Assembly (NCBI GenBank): GCA_030248215.1
Contig: JASANG010001270.1
Coordinates: 1 to 64,000, forward strand
Length of the DNA stretch: 64,000 nucleotides
DNA from: Enoplolaimus lenunculus
Lineage: Eukaryota; Nematoda; Enoplea; Enoplida; Thoracostomopsidae
Direction: 5' to 3'
The notes below the pieces were generated by a model that saw nothing but the letters and a program-made list of their open reading frames with translations, ran no database searches and was not told the DNA's origin. Positions 45,401-57,400 of this stretch are shown in pieces; the first letter of the stretch is position 1; each line of letters starts with the position of its first letter. A program made the position numbers and the translations under genes.

Positions 45401-48400
45401 CCGGTCCGCGGTCGGATTGTGAACGGCAGACCGGACCGAATAACACCGGACCGGAACGCTTGGCCGGTGAGGCTCGGAAATCCACTAACGCTCGGATTAA
45501 TCGCTTAGTTAATACTGAACAATTGCAAACTTACTGCTTTGAGGAATTGTCGCACGCTAAATTCTAATTTGGACAAATTTCATGAACAGATCCGGCCATT
45601 TACAACAACTGGAAGATGCAGGATATTCCTGGTGGGGAAAGATACTTTATGTATCCGGAAATTTTACACTTTATAAATGCGGCGTTCCTTACAATTTTTC
45701 GCCCATGTAAAGAACAAGGGCGGAACGTTTTTCTGTGGGACTGGAAAAGAGTACGCTTAAGCTTTAGACTAATTTTTTTTTGCTTGGCTTAGGCTTAGGC
45801 TTAGGCTTAGGCTTAGGCTTAAGCTTAGGCTCAGGCTTAGGCTTAGGCTTAGGCTTACAAAAATGCTCATTGTTACGCTTAGACTTAGGCTTAGGAATAT
45901 GCTTATACTGTTCCATCCCTGTTGTTTACACTGGCCCAATTTTTTGACTTTTTAAATTGAACAATAGCACAGCGAAGGCGTAAAATGTTTTGAAACAATA
46001 ACGTAACCTCGCGGTATTTTTCGCCTTTTGGGGCTATAAAACACATTGTAAGCTTTATAGATGAACCCTTTTATTAATCACAAATTATTCAGCGCCACAG
46101 TTGCGGAAATGAGATTAGGTATTTCTCATGTCACTTTGATCAAGATCCGCCAGTGCTTACAACACAATGGCACACAGTAAGGCTCATTGTAGTTCCATTG
46201 GCCATTTGATTGACATGTCAGGACCATTTCTGAGTTAGGCATCGCCGAAAATCCACTATCGCAAGTTACCGTTGCAGTGACACCTTCTAATATCGGATAA
46301 TCGGATACCGACACGTTTCCGTTATCAACAGTGAATACTGAACATTCTTTGACACAAGGCATATCTAAAAGTGACACAAACGATATACAAAACGAACAGA
46401 ATGGTAATTTTTACTGTAAAAAATGAAATTGGCTTGTTTACAGAAACATGACTTAAGTAGACTTTTAAATATAGCAAAAGAAAATTGGCTGCATAGCAAA
46501 GACATGACTGGTGTTGGCCTTTGAAAATTGCAATAGAAAATTGGCTGGATTGCAGCGACATGACTTGAGTCGACGTTTGAAATAAACCAATTTAAAACAA
46601 TATAGGCTTGACTTAGGCTTAAGCTCAGGCTTAAACTTATGCTTAGGCCTATTTTAAGGCTCAGGCTTTAAGGCTTTACGCTCAGGTTGGTTGTATGTGC
46701 GTGGGGGGGAATTTTATGTGGGGCGAACTAAAACAAGTACCAAGCATATTTTATCACCAGATCGTAGATTTTAGTCACAGGATACTTTGCTCGCCAGGTG
46801 TATTTCTTCGTTTGTGAATATGTGCACCATTTACCGTAACAGTACTAAGGCTGTGGTCCTAGAGTCCGGTCGTTGGAGGGATATGTGTCTGATTGACAAG
46901 GATGATTATACTACTGTTACGGCCCTGTTCTATACATTAGCTTAAATTTCTATAGATAATTATAATGCAGTTGATAAATAACATAAAACGTACATATTTC
47001 ACAAAGTGGATATCTGCTATCACAATCATAAGCGTCCACTGTATTAAAAGCGCCGCTTCGAACAAAGGCACATTGTTGGTTTGAACCAGTGAAACTTTCA
47101 CCTGTAAAATTACAATTTTACCATAAAACATCAACCCTTTCAAGCGTAGAGTATACTATTCAACATTGTTTCAGTAGTCGATACGGCAGCGTTTCAAAAT
47201 ATGCGTACTCTCTATAAACTTATGTAACTTCCACAATATCATGCGTACATCAGGTGATTTTTGACGGGGCAGTGTTATGGACACTGAAGCTTGCATTTCC
47301 ATATATAAAAACAGTTTTATTATTTGTAAACTACAACCAGCGAATATCCCGCATTCGGTAAGTTTATACCGGATATTGGGACCGGATATGGATGTCATTT
47401 TTTGCCTCATATTAAACCGGAACCGGATATCCGGTCAATCTCTGGTATCAATCTAAACAATTATTCATAGATTAAACTATCAAATCGTAAACATAAGTTT
47501 GCAAAAACAAACATATATTCTATACTTCACAATGATGACCAAAATACGTGTGTTGGGCGTTCTAACTTTAAGGATCGATTGAATGACAATGGTTTAACAA
47601 TTATTACACGTTTGCCGTACAAACCGATTACGATACGTTGGCTGTAGTTGTTGCGCTATATGTAACTCTACGCGTAGCTCATTGGCCATGTCAGTCAAAT
47701 TAGGAACAGGGACATCAGTCCTTTCAACTTAACGCAGCTGGAAAAGCGGACCTCCAGAACAGGGTTCAAACTCTCAGCTTATGGATCCTTAAGCGAATAT
47801 TCTACCACTGCGCCACGCAGACCGCCTCTCCAACTGTATCTATCGTCGACAATATGTCGACCGTATACTGCCGGCTAGCATTCATATTATGTACTGCAAT
47901 ATATTGCATGTGCACATATAACGGACAAGCATGTCTCACATACTTACAGGCCATAACTGTACAAGCTGCCTGGACTGATATATAGAATTTTGAAACGTTT
48001 TATATTAATTTATTTCGGTCCCAAGAGGAAAGATCTTGGAGCATCAAAAAATTCAATTTTTAAAAATTTCATTCAAATCAGTCAAAAAGTTTACAAAATT
48101 CGACCACGTTTGAGCGTTAACGGTGGACTCAAAGCCGAATGATAACTAAAACAATCGGTGGAAATTGTAGCGTAAATTGTAATACTGAACTTTGACCCAT
48201 GGTAAAGATCAGAGGCGAAACGTTTTTCTGTGGGACTGCAATAGAGTAAGCTTAAGAAGCTTTAGACTTATTTTTTCGCTTGGTTTAGGCTTAGGCTTAG
48301 GAATATGCTCATTCTTACACTTAAGCTTAGACTTAGGCTTAGGCTTAGGCTTAGGAATATGCTCATTCTTACGCTTAGGCTTAGGCTTAGGCTTAGGCTT

Positions 48401-51400
48401 AGGAATATGCTCATTCTTACGCTTTGGCTTAGGCTTAGGCTTAGCAATATGCGTATAATACTGTTCCGCCCCTGTTCTTAACATTGGCCAACTTTGAGGA
48501 ATATGCTCATTCTTACACTTAAGCTTAGACTTAGGCTTAGGCTTAGGCTTAGGAATATGCTCATTCTTACGCTTAGGCTTAGACTTAGGTTTAGGAATAT
48601 GCTCATTCTTACGCTTAAGCTTAGACTTAGGCTTAGGCTTAAAGCTTAGGAATATGCTCATTCTTACGCTTTGGCTTAGGCTTAGGCTTAGCAATATGCG
48701 TATAATACTGTTCCGCCCCTGTTCTTAACATTGGCCAACTTTGATAATTCAAAGCCTGACTTTTGCATTAATCGATTGCTTTTTTAAACGAGTTTTTACA
48801 AAGTATATTCAAAACGTCCCAGAAGGTTTTACCGTGTATTTCAGCCGCAATGGTGTCAGCGAGCGAACGCGGTTGAGTCTGAGCCCAGTCAGTGTACGGA
48901 TGGTAGATCAGAAACGATGATAGAGACAAATTTGCCGTTGGGTAACGCCTACCGTTCACACGCCACCAACATTCGTTTTGCACTTTGCATCCGCGTTCCT
49001 AAAACAGTCGCCCGTAGTCGGCTCAACATGGAGTGGGGGCCAAAAAGGTTTCAGGAGACGCAAACAAGCGTGCCACATGACTACTTTTAGACTGTGATAT
49101 TAGCTTTATATAATAAGCTTATTTCTAGTGGCCGATTCACAAACTTGTGATTGGCAAAACCGTGTTTGAGCATCAACGGTAAAATCAACTCATGAATGAA
49201 GCGAGCAAAAAACCTGCCGACATTTGAGTAACTGAATAATCTGAACAGGAAATTCTCGTTTTGTTTCATGTTGGTAGGCCAAGCAAAATCGGTGCCATGA
49301 AATAACTGCGGGTGGAAATAAGCAAGTGTCAAGCGACCGTAGTGAGCAAAAATTTTTTTTATTTCTGACGGTTATTCTGTACCCTGTAAAAAGTGTCTTT
49401 TTGAGTCGGTGTGCAAATTTCGAGGGATATATCCCAATCTATCTTATCCATACGATATTGGGTCCGAGGACTGCGTGGCTCCCCTGGGTGTCGCCAGTAA
49501 CCGCAACAGGTAAGACTAAAACTAAGTCTAAACCTTAAACCTAAACGTACAAGTTAGTCTGGTATACGGACAGCTTTGCTTTGGGTCGTAAAATTGCTCA
49601 AAAATCAGGTATGAATATCTCTGCTCGCATTGGGACGATGTTCAGGCTGCAGGACGTGGATCACGTATATGCACATCCACTACAAACTTTTCCGACCACC
49701 AAACTATCGGATACGTTTTGCTGATTCCGTTGTGAAATGGTGTGCAAAATATGAGAAGTAGAAATCAATTTTCTAGCCAATTGCTGGCTCTTCAGATAAC
49801 TCTGAACGTCTGGATAAATGAATGCCGAATAACTGAATTGGACCGTATCGTAAACCAATCACAATTGACCACGATATATCTGCAATCACCAATAAATGTG
49901 CAGTTTTGTTTGTACCTCGGCTAAATACTGCACTGCATCTAGCGCGGCCTGATTTCGCATCACAGCAAGCGTTCCGCCATTCGTTTCGCATAGGCCAAAA
50001 TTGCTCGCAACAAATCCGCCGGACATTATGCCAAAATAGCAATAATTGTCAGTGTGATGGTTCCAGGTGCCAATTGTGTCACAAACAGCTTCGCGAACGG
50101 CTGAAATCAATCGTATCATGCGCTCGCCGCGATATATGCAAATAATTTCAAGCTAAAGCCTTTTTCACACATGTACAGATGCCATTGCGCCCAGCGCTTC
50201 AAAATCTTAACAGAATTTAAATTATGATAGTTGGGATCATATGTTTGCGGGAACGTGTGAGCTTTAAGACTACACGGAAATTTTTTCGATTCGATCTTGG
50301 TAGAAGGACACCGTACGAGCTTATGTCGGCAGACACAGCTCTGATTCAAAAGGCTCTGAGCTGAAAATGGCAACTCTTAAAGTTTCGGTGTCCAATAGAG
50401 TTGTTGCATGAGTGTTTGCAGGGGATCCGATATTGACTTAACACGAGTGAGTGCGCAGACTGCGAAAACTCGTTCTAGCGGTGAGTCGTACGAAGTGATT
50501 TGAGATGGTTATAAATGTTTTCAGGTCTGACTGAAACATTGGTTGCAAACTGTGAAAATCTTATACGAGTTGTTATAATGATCTGAATTTAGCTCATAGT
50601 CAAATTAGAAATGCCGAAAACTTGCTAAAAGGTTATAAATCGGTGGGATTTCATTGGAAAGCATCCGAATTGGCTAAAATCATCTATTAAAATTTTCGAA
50701 AGCTATCGAAATTTCACAGAAGATTTCTCAATTTGTTAAATAATGTTACATCGTATGATTGGCTTGTTTCGAGTTTTCAACATGGCTGTGAACTTTTAAA
50801 ATTGAGCGAATACACAGTTATACGGAATATAAAATGTGTTTTCAAAACGTCTCATCATGTATTTGTTATATTGCTCTTCTACAAGTCAAAAAAACTTAAT
50901 ATTTCACTGCTGCGACAAACAAAAAAAACTGCAACCATTTTGTGTGCAAGCCAAACCAACGGTAAACGTGGCAAAAACTGCAACCATTTTGTGTTCAAGC
51001 CAAACCAAAGGTAAACATGAAAACGATCCAAACAAAAAAACCCCCAATTTACAGCATAACGGCAAACACTGTGGCGGTTCAGGATCCCAGTCGTAGGTTG
51101 AGTTACAAGTCAACGTTGTAGAACTGTCAACACCAATTCGATAATAGCCAGAATCACATGTGACACTTGCTTGAATTCCGACAACCCGTGGCAAACTAGT
51201 GTAAGTTGTATTTCCGAACTCATAGTTGAGCTCTGGGCATTGACGAACGCATGGCATATCTGTAATATTAAAAACGTGTAACACAGACATTAATTAATAA
51301 TTTTTTATCTGAATCTTACAATGAATAGCAACTGTAGTTAGCCGAATAAGCAGGGGCGGAAACTGACGTTTATATTGCGTTTTCAGAGAGTACATCTTAC

Positions 51401-54400
51401 TATTATTCGGCACTCACTTATTTATTTTTCGAACCAATCTATTGTTATTTGACATGCAAATGTGATACATATTTCATTCTATTTGTTTATTTATACGTCT
51501 ACAAAGAATGTACTTTCAAAACTAAAGTATAAGCCAATACTACTGTCCAAAAACTTAAACTTATTTTATAGCTTAATTAAACTTGAATATCAGTTTAAGT
51601 AAAACTTAAATGGCTGGACGGACTAACTAAAACTAGAATTTTAAGGTTTTTTAAACTAACGTGTTTTCAAGTGTAACACGAGTTTAAGTAAACTTATTTT
51701 TAGTTTAAGTAACAACTGTTGCCCAGAAATCGCGTGTAACTAAGAGTTCATTAAGTTGAGCTTAAACTGAAAATATGTAAGATTGTAAATGAATTTAAGC
51801 GTAAACCAACCTGTTAGTTCAGTTATTCTAGAAAGTTAGTTTAATATTGTTGGATTAGCTTAAGCTTAAATCAAGTTAGTTTAAGCTTTTAGAGAGTAGT
51901 ACGTATATACACACCTTGACGAATCAAGATCAATTCAACATATAATATCATAGTTAAGCATCTATTTACACAACATAATGACGGTATTTGACAACTAGAC
52001 TCCTATTGATTAAGACTCAAAATAGCGAAAGACCGCATTTTAAAAATGTAAAATATCACCAAACTACATTCTACACTGCTTAGGCTGAATTACAATATGT
52101 GAATATGGTTCGCGTCTGAGTTGACTAAAATATGCAGGTAATACAGTTAAACCCTGCTTCAATACTAAGTTATAGCCAAATTATTGCAATTATGTAATAA
52201 TCGTTTTGCTGGCTCTAGCATTGTTACACATTAATGGTATTCTAAATTTCAAAACAATCAACAACTGCATAATCTATTCATCCCTGGACTTTGTCAGTCC
52301 AGGAAGGAACCGGGACATCAGACCTTTTACTAAACAACTGGAAAAGCGGGTTAGAGTGGGGATCGAACTCTCAGCCTATGGATCCTTAAGCGAGCACTCT
52401 ACCACTGCGCTACGCAGCCCGCCTGTCCAACTGCATTTTTCGTCGACTATATGTGTCGACCGTACACCACAATGTGAATTGCATTTATTGCATATGCATT
52501 AGGACAAGCATGTCTCACATGCTTTTCAATTCAACTTACATTTTTCGCACACCGGTTTATAACCTGCTGTACTATCCGATTGCGCACTATACAAATTGTC
52601 AGTAAGACCCATGTTGTGCTTGATCGAATTTCCAGTGCCCGGTAATAATGTACCTGAAAATTCAACGAAACTGCTAAATGCACTGGATTATTTAGTGTGC
52701 GCAAGCTGTGAAAGTAAAAGACATTTAGTTTTCAAAATTAATTTACTCGTTTTTAGAAAGTAGCTTTCTCAGCTTTCGAAACCTTGGAAGCGAAATTGCC
52801 AATGGCGACGGAACAGTCGAAATCAACAGTCGGATTGCGACAGCCACAGGTGCCATGAACCAGCTAAGCCAGCTGTGGGTCGACCGCCGCATATCAATCA
52901 ACACTACACGCGACGCGTAATATATCTTGCTACAAAAATTGCTGTTTGCACTTACTGCAAAAATTGCTGTTTGCACTTACTGCATAAAACTGCCGTTTGC
53001 ACTTACTGCCAAAATTGCTGCTGCACTTACTGCAAAAATTGCTGTTTGCACTTACTGCAAAAAACTGCCGTTTGCACTTACTGCAAAATTTGCTGTTTGC
53101 AATTACTGCAAAAAACTGCTGTTTGCACTTACTGCAAAAACTGCTGTTTGCACTTACTGCAAAAATTGCTGTTTGCACTTACTGCAAAAATTGCTGTTTG
53201 CACTTACTGCAAAAATTGCTGTTTGCACTTACCAACAGCAAAAAATTGCTGTTTGCATTTACCTACAGCAAAAATTGCTGTTTGCATTTATACTGCAAAA
53301 ATTGCTGTTTGCACTTACTGCAAAAATTGCTGTTTGCACTTACCAACAGCAAAAAATTGCTGTTTGCATTTACCTACAGCAAAAATTGCTGTTTGCACTT
53401 ACCAACAGCAAAAAATTGCTGTTTGCATTTACCTACAGCAAAAATTGCTGTTTGCACTTATACTGCAAAAATTGCTGTTTGCACTTACTGCGAAAATTGC
53501 TGTTTGCACTTACCAACAGCAAAAAATTGCTGTTTGCATTTACCTACAGCAAAAATTGCTGTTTGCACTTATGCGTCAACCATTTTAATGTGTGCCCGCC
53601 GTGTGGGAAATTGACGCAACCATTTCCAAGTACGGTTTTGAAAAACGCTTCAAAAAGGAAATGGAATTTCAAAACTGTTTCAATTTCCCACAGCTATCGA
53701 TTTTTCAAACTCAAGTAGTTAATTGATAGCATTATTTGATCTTCAATTTACCACTAGCGCTTTTTTAAACAAGGGCAATGGGAAATTGCGCCATTTTCCA
53801 AATTCAATTTCCGCTTTGCCTTGACACTTCAATTACCAAAGTGGAAATTGAAAGAGAAGCATAACGTTTAGCAATTAAATGATATTGTCCCTCTTATCGA
53901 AAATTGAATTTACAGTTTACAACTTCACTTGTGATATTGTCCCCAAAAAGGATGAAATTTTACAACTCAAAGTTCAAATAGAAGGTTAGGATGAGAGTTT
54001 CTAGAAATGATGTTTGATGGGCCACCCAAGTCGCAAGGTTGAAGTTGTGCGATTGAAATTTTGAATATCTTGACGTTAGTGGTCATTCGACGCTTGGGGT
54101 CAAGTTTCTTGTCCTACCAGTTTTACTGAGGTTGGGTTTAAAATTGGAACAGCAATTTTTTTGCGCGCACTGGAGTTACTTTTTATGGAGTACGACGGTA
54201 TATTGATTCAACGATTGGTGATTACAATTGGTATCCCCCGCAAACTGAAACCGCATATAGTCACGTTGAACTTACTATGTCCGAACGTGTCTACGATCTA
54301 ATTAAGAATATAGACGAAACGAGCGAAGATTTATGAGTGTTAATAGTTTTGCATAATTTAGCAAAAATTATCTGTTTAGTTCGTTTCGATTGACTTCTGT

Positions 54401-57400
54401 CACTTTTCAAAAAATCAACATAAAACCAAACCACTTAACAACATATTGCAGATATTGGCTGAAATTAACTAATTAGCCATCATTTTTACTACCTAATTTC
54501 ACCCCACCTGCGGCTCCGGCTCCGGTATTTTTCACCTCCGGTTGCACCCTACTACGTAAATGTATACCAGACAGACTTCACAGGCGTTTACAGAACTAAG
54601 AACCATGATCGAGAATTGTGCTCAATTACTTCAGACATCACGCCCCCTAAACGTCAGCCACTTTTTCCTATACTTAGTGCTTCTTAGGTTAAGATTTAGA
54701 CTTAGGGCTACGGTTACCGCCCCTGGATTGTTTTTTCCGGAAAAAAATTATGACCGGAAAAAATGAAAAAAACACATTCCTTGCCTGAGTGATCGGTTAT
54801 CCCACCCTTAGCCGGCGTTTGCCCAAAAATGCTAGCATTTTGAAGCTTTTTGCATATTTGAGCTTCTGTTTTGGCGTGGAATAATAGGAGGCCATTAGAG
54901 GTCGAAGCTAGAAAAAGTTTTGCATCAGCTTTTTTGGCCGGCCCCACTGTGGACGAAACCTGGTGAGCGAACCGAAACAGATGTATATGTAGTTTTGCAT
55001 TAAATCTCGTGGCAAAGCTTCAATTCTGAAGTCCATTTACAAATGCTGCAATTTTCGCTCTTTTCGGACGTATAATGTGTCCTGGTGAACATATACACAC
55101 GGTCACTACAATCCTGTACAGCCCTGTTCTATACATTGGCCAAAATTATAGACAGCATTAAAAGAATTGCGTGTTTGTAACAAATATTCCTATCTGGTGC
55201 ATAAATCTTTCTTTTACTTCCGACGTCGAAAACGCCTGCCGTCATAGTTGAAAGCGAATTATTGCACCGATTAGTTCAAAGGTCATGTACCTACCGCAGT
55301 GTTTCCGCTTTTATGATTTTTTCAATTTCCCACTGCCCTGCTGATTTTCAACTACCGTGAGGGAAATTGAAACTGAAATTTGGGTGCCCATTTCCCACTG
55401 CAGTTTTGGTGACTTTTCAATTTCCTTTTTGACAGCAAATTTAGCTTATCAATTTCCTATTTAAGTTTTAAAAATGTCTCAATTTCCTACTGCTGTCCTA
55501 TTTAAATTCCCTATTGGGAAATCGACACTCAAAATATCATTTCGATTTACTAGTACGGTTTGCAAATTGTCTCAATTTCCCACTAGACCAATTTTTTCAA
55601 ATTAAATTTCCTTCTTGAAGCGTTTTTCAAAACCGTACTTGGAAATGGTTGCGTCAATTTTCCACACGGCGGGCACACGATAAAATGGATGACGCATTAC
55701 CAACAGCAAAAAATTGCTGTTTGCATTTACCTACAGCAAAAATTGCTGTTTGCACTTATACTGCAAAAATTGCTGTTTGCACTTACTGCAAAAATTGCTG
55801 TTTGCACTTACCAACAGCAAAAAATTGCTGTTTGCATTTACCTACAGCAAAAATTGCTGTTTGCACTTACTGCAAAAATTGCTGTTTGCACTTACCAACA
55901 GCAAAAAATTGCTGTTTGCATTTACCTACAGCAAAAATTGCTGTTTGCACTTATACTGCAAAATTTGCTGTTTGCACTTACCAACAGCAAAAAATTGCTG
56001 TTTGCATTTATCTACAGAAAAAATTGCTGTTTGCACTTACCAACAGCAAAAAATTGCTGTTTGCATTTACCTACAGCAAAAATTGCTGTTTGCACTTATA
56101 CTGCAAAAATTGCTGTTTGCACTTACTGCAAAAATTGCTGTTTGCACTTACCAACAGCAAAAAATTGCTGTTTGCATTTACCTACAGCAAAAATTGCTGT
56201 TTGCACTTATACTGCAAAAATTGCTGTTTGCACTTACTGCAAAAATTGCTGTTTGCACTTACTGCAAAAATTGCTGTTGGCACTTACTGCAAAAATTGCT
56301 GTTTGCACTTACTGCAAAAATTGCTGTTTGCACTTACTGCAAAAATTGCTGTTTGCACTTACCAACAGCAAAAAATTGCTGTTTGCATTTACCTACAGCA
56401 AAAATTGCTGTTTGCACTTATACTGCAAAAATTGCTGTTTGCACTTACTGCAAAAATTTCTGTTTGCACTTACCAACAGCAAAAAATTGCTGTTTGCATT
56501 TACCTACAGCAAAAATTGCTGTTTGCACTTACCAACAGCAAAAAATTGCTGTTTCCATTTACCTACAGCAAAAATTGCTGTTTGCACTTATACTGCAAAA
56601 ATTGCTGTTTGCACTTACTGCGAAAATTGCTGTTTGCACTTACCAACAGCAAAAAATTGCTGTTTGCATTTACCTACAGCAAAAATTGCTGTTTGCACTT
56701 ACCAACAGCAAAAAATTGCTGTTTGCATTTACCTACAGCAAAAATTGCTGTTTGCACTTACCAACAGCAAAAATTGCTGTTTGCACTTACCAACAGCAAA
56801 AAATTGCTGTTTGCACTTACCTACAGCAAAAATTGCTGTTTGCACTTACCAACAGCAAAAAATTGCTGTTTGCACTTACCTACAGCAAAAATTGCTGTTT
56901 GCACTTACCAACAGCAAAAAATTGCTGTTTGCACTTACCAACAGCAAAAAATTGCTGTTTGCACTTACCAACAGCAAAAAATTGATGTTTGCACTTACCA
57001 ACAGCAAAAAATTGCTGTTTGCACTTACCTACAGCAAAAATTGCTGTTTGCACTTACCAACAGCAAAAAATTGCTGTTTGCACTTACCTACAGCAAAAAT
57101 TGCTGTTTGCACTTACCAACAGCACAAAATTGCTGTTTGCACTTACCTACAGCAAAAATTGCTGTTTGCACTTTCCAACAGCAAAAAATTGCTGTTTGCA
57201 CTTACCTACAGCAAAAATTGCTGTTTGCACTTACCAACAGCAAAAAATTGCTGTTTGCACTTACCTACAGCAAAAATTGCTGTTTGCACTTACCAACAGC
57301 AAAAAATTGCTGTTTGCACTTACCTACAGCAAAAATTGCTGTTTGCACTTACCAACAGCAAAAAATTGCTGTTTGCACTTACCTACAGCAAAAAATTGCT

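Noticed and set aside
48209-48694. Lysine/proline-rich minus-strand frame (KPKPKPKRKNEHIP)
   Set aside because: Produced by TTAGGC hexamers of a T2 MITE; not in phase with neighbouring exons.
49773-50042. Minus-strand frame MLFWHNVRRICCEQFW
   Set aside because: Shadow of module 4 exon A in another frame.
52381-52425. Functional tRNA gene
   Set aside because: A and B boxes are present, but the cloverleaf is not complete and the sequence recurs with a shared tail at four places: a SINE head.
52875-53718. Plus-strand frames of 205 to 263 residues with LLFALTAKIAVCTYC repeats
   Set aside because: Same satellite, left part; low-complexity artefact.
53572-55696. Virus-like or LTR element
   Set aside because: No LTRs, no capsid, polymerase or integrase-like frames; inverted termini and a 3-bp duplication indicate a small DNA transposon.
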